64,000 nucleotides of DNA, from assembly GCA_041392475.1 (NCBI GenBank), contig JAWKLZ010000003.1, positions 517,501 to 581,500 of the forward strand. Direction: 5' to 3'. Shown in pieces: positions 27,812 to 36,899 of the stretch. Position 1 is the first letter of the stretch. Every line of letters begins with the position of its first letter. Both the position numbers and the translations under genes were made by a program. The notes under the pieces were generated by a model. It was not told where the DNA came from. It did no database searches and worked only from the letters and a program-made list of their open reading frames with translations. Source of the stretch: Chitinophagales bacterium. GTDB taxonomy: Bacteria; Bacteroidota; Bacteroidia; Chitinophagales; UBA2359.

Positions 27812-30739
27812 ATGAGCTTCAAACGATTACTTACCCTTCTTTCCATTATCACACTTAGTTTTATTGCTTACACTTGTAGCAATAGCCAACAAAGCCAAAC
27901 GTCCTCTACCAAAGAACGCCCACACGATCCCTGGGTATTTCGCTCCGTTTTAGATAAAAAAGCGAGAATGGTCACGCTGGCATTGGACAAACACCTTTGG
28001 GCTGCTTACGATGCCGAACGCTGTGCCTTGTACAAAGTGTGGCGAAATGGCGTGGATTTCGATGGTGCAGTTTATACCACTGCACATGGCCCACAGCCTA
28101 CTGCATTGGGAGATTCCTACATTGTGAGTGAATCCAAAAATCCGTGGCGTATTCTGCAAAATGGACAAGAATCAGAACCTACTCCTGCTTACAAAGGCCA
28201 CCGATATGAAGGTGGTCAGGCTTACTTGATGTATGAATTGAAGATGGTGGACGGCAAAAGCATTGCAGTTACAGAAATGGCAGAACACGCCGAGAATGGT
28301 CACAAACCTATTTTTCAGCGAACTTTCACTACTTCCAATGTGCCAGATGGTGTTGAAGTAATGCTGCTGACAGATGTGAGTTCCATTGCAGCAGAAAAAG
28401 ACATAGACACTGATGGCAAATTTGAAGTGATTTCTACCAAAGAAAGAGCTTTGAACTCAGCCGTCAAAGGAGTAGATATTGCAGGGAAATTGACCTTGGA
28501 AAACAATGGTACGACTCACTTCAATGTTACTTTTATCGGTACGCCAATGATTGTAAACGAAGACGAAGCGGCTCGAAAAGCGTCCGATGAAGAGATGCCC
28601 GCAGGCGCACGATTGATAGCCAAAAACGACTGCAAAACCTGCCACAATACCTACAAACAAACCATTGGACCCGCTTATATGAAGGTGGCTCGAAAATACA
28701 AAACGACTCCTGAACGCATAGAATTTCTCGCCAACAAAATCATCAAAGGCGGTGGAGGTGTTTGGGGTACTCAGGTCATGAGTCCACACCCCGATTTGAT
28801 GCCTGCCGATGCTGCAACAATGGCGGAATACATTTTGAAGTTGGATGGAGAAGACTTGGAAGAAGGAGCAGATACAATTGATTTTCAGCCTGTGGTGTAT
28901 GTCTATGATTTTGGTGAAAAAACGCACAATGCTTTACCTCCTTTTGAATCTTTGTCCATGAATCACCGCTTCAAAGTCGGAAAAATAGACTTCGATGAAA
29001 ACGATTTTGAGTGGGTCAAACAAGGTGCGGGGCTGGTATTTGATGGGTATTTGGACATCAAAAAAACGGACAACTATGTGTTTCGCCTTCAAAACAACTA
29101 CATGGCGAGCCTAAGCATTGACGGCAAAGAATTGGCGAATCATAATAGCGGCAAAGACGAAAAATCTACAGATATAGAACTGGAAATGAAGGCTGGCTAT
29201 CATTCATTTCGCATCGAATACTACCGTCCGCAATTACCTACCAATCTGCATTTTTCATGGGCTCCTCATGGTCAAGATAAGTTTGAACCTGTGTCGGATA
29301 AGGTGTTGATGCACTTGGTAGCCGATGAAGCTCCCGTAGTGCCATCGGAGGATTCAGGCGATAAAACTCCTGGAGATGGAATTCCTGTGAAAGGTGTTCA
29401 CCCGAGTTATGATTTGTGTCAAGCACGTCCAGACGATTTCTTGCCGAAAGTAGCAGGGATGGATTTTCTGTCAGACGGTCGTTTGGTCATCAGCACTTGG
29501 GATCCAGCAGGAAGAGTCTTGATTTTGGATGGCGTTCAGGGTTGTGATGCCAGCAAAATAACTGTCAAAACCATTGCACAAGGATTGGCAGAACCCTTGG
29601 GACTGAAGGTGGTGGATGATGAAATCTATGTGCTGCAAAAACAGGAATTGACCAAACTTGTCGATATCGATGGCGACGAAATCATTGACGAATACCAAAC
29701 AGTTAGCAATCAATGGCGTGTGTCTGCCAATTTCCATGAATTTGCCTTTGGCTTGGTCTATAAAGACGGATATTTCTATGCAACATTGGCTACTGCAATC
29801 AATCCTGGAGGTGCAAGCACACAACCGCAAATCCCAGATAGGGGCAAAGTGGTCAAAATCTCAAAAGCAGATGGTAGTTCAGAGTTCATTGCCAGTGGTT
29901 TACGTACACCAAACGGCATCGGGTTGGGAGTGGACAATGAGATTTATGTAGCAGATAATCAAGGTGATTGGTTGCCCGCCAGCAAAATTGTGCATATTCG
30001 TGAAGGGGCTTGGTATGGTTCTCGATCAGTGGATTTTGAAGGTACGGCAAATTTGGAGGAGGCGCTGCCTGTTGTTTGGCTGACACAAGATGAAATTGGG
30101 AATTCTCCAAGTCAACCTACGGTTTTGAATGATGGCGTTTACAAAGGACAAATGATTCACGGTGAGGTGACACATGGCGGATTGAAGCGGGTGTTTGCCG
30201 AAAAAGTGAATGGTCAATATCAAGGGGTTGTGTTTCGATTTACGCAAGGCCTTGAAGCGGGTGTGAACCGAGTAGTTTGGGGGCCTGACGGAGCGTTGTA
30301 TATGGGATTGATTGGAAATCCTGGGAATTGGAGCCATACGGGTGGTTTGTGGTATGGTTTGCAGCGCATGAAATTCAACGAAAAACCTACCTTTGAAATG
30401 CTGGCAGTTCGTGCGAAACCCAATGGTATGGAAATCGAATTTACCGAACCGCTTAAAGAGAGTGACGGCAATGATGCGGCTGATTATGACATCAAACAAT
30501 GGAGATTTGAACCAACGCCAGAGTACGGTGGGCCGAAATTGGATGAGGAAAACTTGAAGGTTGTGTCGGTGAAGGTTTCGGATGACCGCAAAAAGGTATT
30601 CCTCGAATTGGCAGGAATGAAAGCGAAACATGTGGTTTATGTTCACCTCACAAAACATTGGACGAGTGCAAATAACAATGAATTGTGGAGTACAGAAGCT
30701 TGGTACACCTTAAATCAGATTCCTCAAGATGGAATTTGA
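27812..30739 (+). CDS. Lipoprotein with cytochrome c, PA14-like and glucose/sorbosone dehydrogenase-like propeller domains
   Basis: 975 residues from MSFKRLLTLLSIITLSFIAYTC; the lipobox Cys is about residue 22. A cytochrome c domain has CKTCH (about 273-277) and a later MSPHPDLMP segment likely supplying the Met ligand. A PA14-like carbohydrate-binding module follows (about 395-490; GLVFDGYLDIKKTDNYVF). Then comes a propeller (about 530-860) with GLAEPLGLKVVDDEIYV, NGIGLGVDNEIYVADNQGDW and GPDGALYMGL, typical of soluble glucose/sorbosone dehydrogenase-like proteins. The C-terminus is Ig-like. It probably oxidises a sugar and passes electrons to its own heme. A di-heme peroxidase gene follows 263 bases downstream. 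Confidence 0.88.
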   Translation: MSFKRLLTLLSIITLSFIAYTCSNSQQSQTSSTKERPHDPWVFRSVLDKKARMVTLALDKHLWAAYDAERCALYKVWRNGVDFDGAVYTTAHGPQPTALGDSYIVSESKNPWRILQNGQESEPTPAYKGHRYEGGQAYLMYELKMVDGKSIAVTEMAEHAENGHKPIFQRTFTTSNVPDGVEVMLLTDVSSIAAEKDIDTDGKFEVISTKERALNSAVKGVDIAGKLTLENNGTTHFNVTFIGTPMIVNEDEAARKASDEEMPAGARLIAKNDCKTCHNTYKQTIGPAYMKVARKYKTTPERIEFLANKIIKGGGGVWGTQVMSPHPDLMPADAATMAEYILKLDGEDLEEGADTIDFQPVVYVYDFGEKTHNALPPFESLSMNHRFKVGKIDFDENDFEWVKQGAGLVFDGYLDIKKTDNYVFRLQNNYMASLSIDGKELANHNSGKDEKSTDIELEMKAGYHSFRIEYYRPQLPTNLHFSWAPHGQDKFEPVSDKVLMHLVADEAPVVPSEDSGDKTPGDGIPVKGVHPSYDLCQARPDDFLPKVAGMDFLSDGRLVISTWDPAGRVLILDGVQGCDASKITVKTIAQGLAEPLGLKVVDDEIYVLQKQELTKLVDIDGDEIIDEYQTVSNQWRVSANFHEFAFGLVYKDGYFYATLATAINPGGASTQPQIPDRGKVVKISKADGSSEFIASGLRTPNGIGLGVDNEIYVADNQGDWLPASKIVHIREGAWYGSRSVDFEGTANLEEALPVVWLTQDEIGNSPSQPTVLNDGVYKGQMIHGEVTHGGLKRVFAEKVNGQYQGVVFRFTQGLEAGVNRVVWGPDGALYMGLIGNPGNWSHTGGLWYGLQRMKFNEKPTFEMLAVRAKPNGMEIEFTEPLKESDGNDAADYDIKQWRFEPTPEYGGPKLDEENLKVVSVKVSDDRKKVFLELAGMKAKHVVYVHLTKHWTSANNNELWSTEAWYTLNQIPQDGI

Positions 30740-31002
30740 TGGTAGTTTTGAACACCAAGGATAACTGCTTCAATAGCAAGCAAATGCTTTTGGAATGCTG
30801 TAATGAATGTAGGTGACGGCAATCTTCATGGATTGAGTTGGCACAAAATTTGTCTTTTTTGGGTTACTCATTGCTTGGTAATTTATCCATATCTATCTCT
30901 TAAGTGGCAATAGATGTAGTAAAATGGAGGCCCTACCAAGCAATGGTCTCCTTTGCAAATGTTGCTAAGGCCTAATTTTCACCGATTCAAAAAACAATAT
31001 TC

Positions 31003-32352
31003 ATGAGCCCATTATACTACTATACCCGCAAAGTTGGCTTGCTACTGTTGTGCTTATCTCTCCTAAATTCTTGTACGAAAGAGAACAACGAATTAGACAA
31101 TCAACTCGAAACTACCCTAGCGGCCGCTTCAAAAGGTCAAGGCTTAAGTTTTTTCCAATTACCTGCAAATGATGATTTAGCAGCGATTCCGCAAGACCCC
31201 AAAAATCCTATAACAAAAGAAAAAGTGATTTTGGGGAAATTCCTTTTCCACGAAACAGGAATCGCCATCAACCCCAAACATCCCGAAGGAGCAAAGACGT
31301 ATTCTTGTGCGAGTTGTCACCATGCAAAAGCAGGTTTCCAAGCTTGTCGCATACAGGGAGTTGGAGAAGGAGGTATGGGTTTTGGTATCAGTGGCGAAAG
31401 TAGGGTGAACAACCCAGATTATCTCAACCTCGAATTGGATGTGCAGCCTTTGCGTACTCCTTCTGCTTTGAACATTGCTTACCAAACCAATGTGCTTTGG
31501 AATGGTCAATTTGGAGGAACTGCTTTGAATGAAGGTACTGAAGACCAATGGACGGAAGAAACCCCTAAAGCGGTTAACCATTTGGGCTATGAAGGTACCG
31601 AAATTCAAGCAATTGCAGGCCTGGCAGTACATCGAATGGCTATCAAAAACTCCATTGCAGAAATGAGCAATGATTACCAAGGTCTTTTTGAAACAGCATT
31701 TTCAGATTTTCCCGAAGCAGATAGATATTCTAAAGAAACAGCAGGTTTGGCCATTGCAGCCTATGAACGTACTTTGTTGGCAAATGAAGCACCTTTTCAA
31801 GAGTGGTTGAAAGGGAATACAAATGCGCTCACTGATGCCCAAAAAAGAGGCGCAGTGCTGTTTTTTGGAAAAGCACAATGCAACGCTTGTCATACAGGTG
31901 CAGCACTTAGTTCGATGGCTTTTTATGCCTTAGGTATGGAAGATCTTCAAGGTTTTGGTGTATATGGTGCAGAACCTCAAGAGGGTGATAAACAAGGTCG
32001 TGGTGGCTTTACGAAACGCCCAGAAGACATGTACAAATTCAAAGTCCCGCAACTCTACAACCTCAAAGATTCTCCTTTTTATGGGCATGGTGGCACTTTC
32101 CGAAGTGTGGAGGAAGTGGTTCGCTATAAAAACGAAGCGATTCCTTCAAAAACAAGTGTTCCGAAAAGTCAATTGGCGGATGAATTTGTGCCACTTGGAT
32201 TGAGTGAGCAGGAAATTCGTGATATAGCTGACTTCATCGAAAATGGATTGCATGACCCAAATCTTCACCGATATGTTCCTGAAAGCTTGCCTTCTGGCAA
32301 CTGCTTCCCGAACAATGATGCGGTGTCTAAGAGTGATTTAGGGTGTGGGTAA
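31003..32352 (+). CDS. Di-heme cytochrome c peroxidase (CcpA/MauG family), lipoprotein
   Basis: 449 residues, lipobox LNSC (Cys about 24). Two heme c motifs are visible: CASCH (about 102-106) and CNACH (about 293-297). GKFLFHETGIAINPKHPEG and TPSALNIAYQTNVLWNGQFGG-type segments, plus FKVPQLYNLKDSPFYGHGG, match the CCP_MauG family. Members reduce hydrogen peroxide with electrons from cytochromes, or oxidise protein side chains. The export signal places it in the periplasm facing the outer or inner membrane. Its preceding neighbour is another heme lipoprotein. Confidence 0.93.
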   Translation: MSPLYYYTRKVGLLLLCLSLLNSCTKENNELDNQLETTLAAASKGQGLSFFQLPANDDLAAIPQDPKNPITKEKVILGKFLFHETGIAINPKHPEGAKTYSCASCHHAKAGFQACRIQGVGEGGMGFGISGESRVNNPDYLNLELDVQPLRTPSALNIAYQTNVLWNGQFGGTALNEGTEDQWTEETPKAVNHLGYEGTEIQAIAGLAVHRMAIKNSIAEMSNDYQGLFETAFSDFPEADRYSKETAGLAIAAYERTLLANEAPFQEWLKGNTNALTDAQKRGAVLFFGKAQCNACHTGAALSSMAFYALGMEDLQGFGVYGAEPQEGDKQGRGGFTKRPEDMYKFKVPQLYNLKDSPFYGHGGTFRSVEEVVRYKNEAIPSKTSVPKSQLADEFVPLGLSEQEIRDIADFIENGLHDPNLHRYVPESLPSGNCFPNNDAVSKSDLGCG

Positions 32353-32419
32353 TTTGAATTAGTAATACATTGCAGTAATAAAACAATAAAAACAATCCAA
32401 CAATTTGCCTTTGAAGCCA

Positions 32420-32427
32420 TATCTTTG
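32420..32427 (+). promoter_or_regulatory. Candidate purH promoter -7 element
   Basis: TATCTTTG fits the Bacteroidota TAnnTTTG element and lies 45 bases before the purH ATG. No clear TTG was found at the expected upstream distance, so support is partial. Confidence 0.45.
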
Positions 32428-32471
32428 CGACTTATTTTTTCACACCTTGCAATAAAATAAGTCGCAAAACT

Positions 32472-34079
32472 ATGTCTTCCATAAAAGTCAAAAAAGCACT
32501 CCTAAGCGTATCCGATAAAACAGGTTTGATTCCTTTAGCCAAAACACTTCAATCCTTTGGCTGCGAAATTATTTCCACAGGTGGCACAGGCAAAAAACTT
32601 GCCGAAGCAGATATTTCCTACACCGACATCTCCAAAGTAACGGGCAATCCAGAAGCCTTTGGTGGGCGCATGAAAACTATTTCCTTCCATATTGAATCTG
32701 CCTTACTCTTTGACCGTGAGCGAGATGCCGAAGAAGCCGCAGGGCTAAACATTGAAGCGATTGATATGGTCGTCTGCAATTTGTACCCCTTCAAAAAAGT
32801 ACTCGAAGCAGGAGCAGATTTTGAAACTTTGATTGAAAACATTGACATCGGCGGCCCAACAATGGTGCGTGCTGCCGCCAAAAACTTCAAATACGTAGCC
32901 ACTATCACCGACCCCAATAGCTACGAAAACATCATTGCAGAATTGGAGGAAAACGATGGCGCATTGACATACGAAACTCGCCACGAATTGATGCGAATAG
33001 CCTTCAATCACACCGCAGATTATGATGCTATGATTGCAGAAGCGATGGACAAATCTGCTGGTGAACACTCGATTCGCTTGTCTTTCACAGGCGGAAAAAC
33101 CCTTCGATATGGCGAAAATTCACACCAATCTGCCCTTTACTTCAAAGAAGTAGGCGCACCGAATTCGCTCTACGACATGGAGATATTGCATGGCAAAGCC
33201 TTGTCTTTCAATAATATTTTGGATATTCACGGAGCAATCGAATCTGTCAGAACCCTGAACAGAACGGCTTGTTCGGTTATCAAACACAGCAATCCTTGTG
33301 GACTTTGTGAAGGTGAAAATCAGCGCACCGTTTTGGAGGCAACTTGGGCAGGTGACCCGATTTCTGCCTTTGGCTCTATCATTGCCTTCAATCAAAAAGT
33401 CGAAAAATCTACCGTAGAGTTTTTGGATTTGGACAAAAAAGCGAGTCAGCGCAAATTTGTTGAAGTCATCGTTGGCCCTTCTTTCAGCGACGACGCATTG
33501 GAATATCTTCAATTGCACAAAGACCTGAGGGTGATTGGCTATGATATCAACGCTCCTCGAACAGGCAAAGACCTCCGCTACATGAACGGCTCTCTTTTGG
33601 TGCAAGATTTGGACGTGGAACTGCACTCCAAAATCGAAACCGTCACGACTGCTTCGATAGAAGCCCCGGATGATTTGGTAGAATTTGGATTGAAAGCCAT
33701 TTCCAACATCAAATCCAACGCAATTGTAGTCGTCCGCAGAAAAGGGGAGATGCTGCAATTGTTGGGTATGGGCGCAGGACAACCCAACCGCTTGATAGCT
33801 TCCAAATTAGCACTCGAAAAATGTGGTGAAAATTTGACCAACGAATATAGGGGTGCGCCAGAAGGTTTGGAGACCTACATCCGTGAAGAACTCAGCAAAA
33901 CTGTCTTGATTTCGGATGCTTTTTTCCCTTTCCCCGACAATGTGGAATTGGCGCATGAATACGGTATCAAAGCCATCGTTCAGCCTGGCGGCTCTATTCG
34001 TGACAATAAGGTAATCGACAAATGCAATGAATTGGGCGTAACCATGATTTTCACAGGTTTGCGACATTTCAAACATTAG
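32472..34079 (+). CDS. purH: Bifunctional AICAR formyltransferase / IMP cyclohydrolase PurH
   Basis: 535 residues. The N-terminal MGS-like cyclohydrolase domain begins KKALLSVSDKTGLIPLAKTL and contains STGGTGKKL and ENIDIGGPTMVRAAAKN. The C-terminal transformylase domain has RYGENSHQSA, CSVIKHSNPCG and FFPFPDNVELAHEYGIKAIVQPGGS-type motifs. It catalyses the last two steps of de novo IMP synthesis in the cytosol. The protein is close to the usual family length of about 510-530 residues and appears intact. No other purine genes are adjacent. Confidence 0.97.
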   Translation: MSSIKVKKALLSVSDKTGLIPLAKTLQSFGCEIISTGGTGKKLAEADISYTDISKVTGNPEAFGGRMKTISFHIESALLFDRERDAEEAAGLNIEAIDMVVCNLYPFKKVLEAGADFETLIENIDIGGPTMVRAAAKNFKYVATITDPNSYENIIAELEENDGALTYETRHELMRIAFNHTADYDAMIAEAMDKSAGEHSIRLSFTGGKTLRYGENSHQSALYFKEVGAPNSLYDMEILHGKALSFNNILDIHGAIESVRTLNRTACSVIKHSNPCGLCEGENQRTVLEATWAGDPISAFGSIIAFNQKVEKSTVEFLDLDKKASQRKFVEVIVGPSFSDDALEYLQLHKDLRVIGYDINAPRTGKDLRYMNGSLLVQDLDVELHSKIETVTTASIEAPDDLVEFGLKAISNIKSNAIVVVRRKGEMLQLLGMGAGQPNRLIASKLALEKCGENLTNEYRGAPEGLETYIREELSKTVLISDAFFPFPDNVELAHEYGIKAIVQPGGSIRDNKVIDKCNELGVTMIFTGLRHFKH

Positions 34080-34082
34080 TAC

Positions 34083-34115
34083 AGTGATTAGTAAATTTAG
34101 TGACTGGTGATTAGT
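34083..34115. repeat. Heptamer-like intergenic repeat element
   Basis: AGTGATTAGT, then TTTAGTGACTGGTGATTAGT, just after the purH stop. The second part matches the reverse complement of 35575-35593 at 17 of 19 positions. Related elements follow other genes in this window. Confidence 0.6.
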
Positions 34116-34371
34116 TTGGTTTTCAAAACTATTTTGGTTTATGCTGTACTAGCAAAATTCAAAAACAAGTTTCAAACCCAAATACAAATACAAATAGATG
34201 CTTGTATTTGGGTATAAATACTGTGAGGTAAGTTTTCAAACGGCAAATAATTCTCTATTTTTCCCTATAAACATTTCGGTTTTTCGGTCGTTTAATTACT
34301 ACAATCAACAACTTTGTTCATCGAATATCAAATTGGATGAATATTTTTTTACTCTAAAAAACCCTATAATC

Positions 34372-34863
34372 ATGCTGAAAAACAAAATTTTAGTCCCTTT
34401 ATTACTTGCTATTTTTGCCATTTTAAGCTGCAATATCGAAGCACAAGCTCAAGGACAATCAAAACTCGGATTTGGTTTGGCTTATGGAACGGACATTGAA
34501 GAAATAGGACTACAAGTTAGAGGAGATTTCAAGCTGGGCCCCGTTGCCAGTTTTGCACCCAATTTTACTTACTTTTTTGTAGATGGGCCGTTCAATTTTT
34601 ATACTTTAAACGGTGACTTTCACTGGAATTTCTACACATCAGGAGGGATGCACATTTACCCATTGGTAGGATTGAACGTCACTTTTTATGGCTTTGAAGA
34701 TATTGATACCGACTCGGAGTTGGGAATCAATTTAGGAGGTGGTTTGCACGTTCCTATCACCAGCAACATGGATTTGTACGGAGAAATCAAAACGGTTCTA
34801 GGTGATGAAATAGTGGACCAAGCTGTGGTCAGCTTTGGATTGCTGTTTGATATAGGCAGATAA
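34372..34863 (+). CDS. Small outer-membrane beta-barrel protein
   Basis: 163 residues from MLKNKILVPLLLAIF; a longer in-frame stretch upstream looks like untranslated leader. The signal peptide could be cut after AQA (EAQAQ) or, less likely, processed as a lipoprotein at ILSC. The mature part has alternating strands (LGFGLAYGTDIEEIGLQVRGDF, HIYPLVGLNVTFYGF, ELGINLGGGLHVPI) and ends near VSFGLLFDIGR, a pattern of eight-stranded OmpW/OmpX-like porin-family barrels. No substrate can be inferred. Confidence 0.8.
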   Translation: MLKNKILVPLLLAIFAILSCNIEAQAQGQSKLGFGLAYGTDIEEIGLQVRGDFKLGPVASFAPNFTYFFVDGPFNFYTLNGDFHWNFYTSGGMHIYPLVGLNVTFYGFEDIDTDSELGINLGGGLHVPITSNMDLYGEIKTVLGDEIVDQAVVSFGLLFDIGR

Positions 34864-34907
34864 AATCGTGTAATTTATAGAGTTGCAAAAATTCTATGTT
34901 TTTTCAT

Positions 34908-34952
34908 AAGACTTTTGAATTTAGGTATCAACCAATTTCAAAAGTCTTTTTT
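34908..34952. terminator. Bidirectional intrinsic terminator
   Basis: A 12-bp perfect stem (AAGACTTTTGAA at 34908-34919 with TTCAAAAGTCTT at 34937-34948) is followed by a T-run. It separates two convergent genes, the small barrel and the DinB-family gene. Confidence 0.85.
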
Positions 34953-35498
34953 TTACAATTCAATTGGCAATCGCTTTCGCAACAAACGAATTTGTCCTCG
35001 GTGATTGATTTCATCTTCAAAAACATGGAACCATTTCCAGTAATTGTTCCACTTTCCCTCACCATCAGAAGAGTATTTGGTCGCTTTGAGCAGCCATTCA
35101 TCGTCCTTTCCCTTCAATGCTGCCAAGGTTTTAGTTCGCTGATTGTCCATCAATTCAAAGAGTTCTTCCAAGGTTTTCCCCTTCAATTCCTTTCGTCCCC
35201 TGTCTCCCAAATCCAAAGCTGCCCCCCATTTTTCAGTCTCTTCTTTGGTCATGCTTCTTTCCTCTCTTTCTTCAATAGTCAAAAGATAGTACACAAAATC
35301 CACGGCAGCTATATGCTGAAGCAAAGCTCCAATAGAGTTGCTTTTTTCATCCATACAATAATCCAACTCTTCCATGGTCAAACCTTCAACTGCATCTTTG
35401 GTCGTTGTTCTGGCATAGTTCATCATACTCACCAAGCAGGCAATGTGCGGCGTATAGCCCTCAAGTCCACCAATAATGTAACGATTTGAATCAGTCAT
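34953..35498 (-). CDS. DinB-family metal-binding protein
   Basis: 181 residues. The four-helix DinB/YfiT-like fold is suggested by the helix pattern and three metal-ligand histidines: LLQHIAAVD (about residue 64) and the C-terminal WFHVFEDEINHRGQIRLL with two more. Family members are bacillithiol/mycothiol-dependent or other thiol transferases, and many have no known substrate. It is a single gene, converging with a barrel gene across a terminator. Confidence 0.87.
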   Translation of the reverse strand: MTDSNRYIIGGLEGYTPHIACLVSMMNYARTTTKDAVEGLTMEELDYCMDEKSNSIGALLQHIAAVDFVYYLLTIEEREERSMTKEETEKWGAALDLGDRGRKELKGKTLEELFELMDNQRTKTLAALKGKDDEWLLKATKYSSDGEGKWNNYWKWFHVFEDEINHRGQIRLLRKRLPIEL

Positions 35499-35574
35499 AT
35501 TTTTGTTTTTTTGAACAGGAATAAAATTTGAACGAACTGTGTCAAAACAAAAAAGAATATTTCAAGGCTGCCCT

Positions 35575-35600
35575 ACTAATAACCAGTCACCAATCAACCA
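35575..35600. repeat. Heptamer-like intergenic repeat element
   Basis: ACTAATAACCAGTCACCAATCAACCA lies 5-30 bases past the end of mltG. Read in reverse it resembles the element after purH. It consists of degenerate CCAATCA-type heptamers. Confidence 0.6.
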
Positions 35601-35604
35601 ATCA

Positions 35605-36684
35605 TTATTTAAAAATCTTCCGTTCATTCAAAGCCTTCTGATAGCGTTTGGCATTGAGAACGTGCGTGCTGTAATCCTTTGCGAAATTGTGGTAGCCCGA
35701 AAAATCCTCTTTCGCACAGAAAAACATATAGTCGTGGTCTTCCACATTCAAGACTGCATCCAGCGCAATCTTTGAAGGAATACGAATCGGACCAGGTGGC
35801 AAACCATCGTGTGTGTAGGTATTGTAGGGAGAATCTACTTCCTTGTGAACATCCAAAATTCGCTTGATTTCAAAATCATTCAAAGCAAACTTCAAAGTAG
35901 GGTCGGCATCCAATCGCCATCCTGGAGTTCGCAAACGATTGACATACACACCTGCAATGCGGGGCATCTCATCATTTTTTGCAGCTTCTTCTTCCACAAT
36001 TGAAGCCAACGTAGTCACTTCAATAGGGGTAAATTTCAGCGCATCTGCTTTCGCCTTTCGTTCATTTGACCAAAATTTCTGGTACTCCTTCAATGCCCGC
36101 TCAAAAAACTGCTCGGCACTCGTATTCCAGTTGAATTGATAGGTGTCCGATATAAACACCGCCATCACACTCTCTTTGTCAAACCCTTTGGAGCGCAAGT
36201 AAGCATTGTCGTTCAGCAAATTGACCAACTCTATAGAATCTGCCTCCAATTGGCTTTCTACCAAGTCAATCAACTGCGCTTTGGTTCGTATATTATTGAT
36301 GATGATATTAAAAGGCGTTTGTTCTCCAATTCTCAATTTTGTTACCAATTCTCGGTTGCTCATGCCTTGTTTCACGACATAACGCCCCGGATAGATTTTG
36401 TTAGGGTAATTCATTTTTTGCGCTACCCAATCAAAATCCGCTACATTTTTGAGTATTTCCTGCTCCTTCAAAATCTCCAACACCTGACTGTAGCCTGCAC
36501 CTGTTGGAATATACAAATTGTGTGCTTGCCCATTGTTATCGGTCACATTGGGAGCATATATTTTTTGGTAAAACGACCAACCAAATCCTGCTGCTGCAAT
36601 CAATCCCACAAAAGTAAACATCAGCAATACTTTCCAAAAAGAACTTCTTTTTTTGTTAGGTACTGATTCTTGTTCTTGCGTCAT
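35605..36684 (-). CDS. mltG: Endolytic peptidoglycan transglycosylase MltG
   Basis: 359 residues. A cytoplasmic N-terminus is followed by one membrane helix (about 18-40, VLLMFTFVGLIAAAGFGWSF). The YceG-like domain has the catalytic Glu in TLASIVEEEAAKNDEMP (about 215-231), then AGVYVNRLRTPGWRLDADPT and the closing SPYNTYTHDGLPPGPI motif. MltG cleaves nascent glycan strands at the membrane and helps set glycan chain length. The upstream divergent region to the photolyase gene contains two striking palindromes. Confidence 0.95.
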   Translation of the reverse strand: MTQEQESVPNKKRSSFWKVLLMFTFVGLIAAAGFGWSFYQKIYAPNVTDNNGQAHNLYIPTGAGYSQVLEILKEQEILKNVADFDWVAQKMNYPNKIYPGRYVVKQGMSNRELVTKLRIGEQTPFNIIINNIRTKAQLIDLVESQLEADSIELVNLLNDNAYLRSKGFDKESVMAVFISDTYQFNWNTSAEQFFERALKEYQKFWSNERKAKADALKFTPIEVTTLASIVEEEAAKNDEMPRIAGVYVNRLRTPGWRLDADPTLKFALNDFEIKRILDVHKEVDSPYNTYTHDGLPPGPIRIPSKIALDAVLNVEDHDYMFFCAKEDFSGYHNFAKDYSTHVLNAKRYQKALNERKIFK

Positions 36685-36710
36685 AAGAAGTAAATGTTTT
36701 AATAATTAAC

Positions 36711-36754
36711 TTGCTCACTATCGGAGGGTTTCAAAACCCTCCGATAGTGAGCAA
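36711..36754. repeat. Perfect 44-bp palindrome (21-bp arms)
   Basis: TTGCTCACTATCGGAGGGTTT (36711-36731, written as 21 bases in two parts: TTGCTCACTATCGG then AGGGTTT) pairs perfectly with 36734-36754, leaving a CA loop. It lies between the divergent mltG and photolyase genes, where a terminator would not be expected, and is not followed by a T-run. It could be a cruciform-forming REP-like element or an operator. Confidence 0.9.
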
Positions 36755-36836
36755 ATGGCTGCAAAAATAGCATTTTCGCCTTATTTAAACCATTTCCCCT
36801 TCAAACTGTTTTTACTCCGTTTTATATAGGCCTACA

Positions 36837-36867
36837 GATTACGGAAATTTTAAAAATTTCCGTAATC
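36837..36867. repeat. Near-perfect palindrome with 14-bp arms
   Basis: GATTACGGAAATTT (36837-36850) pairs with AAATTTCCGTAATC (36854-36867) around a three-base centre. It ends 32 bases before the photolyase start, so it lies in the leader or promoter region of that gene. Confidence 0.88.
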
Positions 36868-36899
36868 TCCTCAAGAATCATACAACCTTCAAAAAAAAA

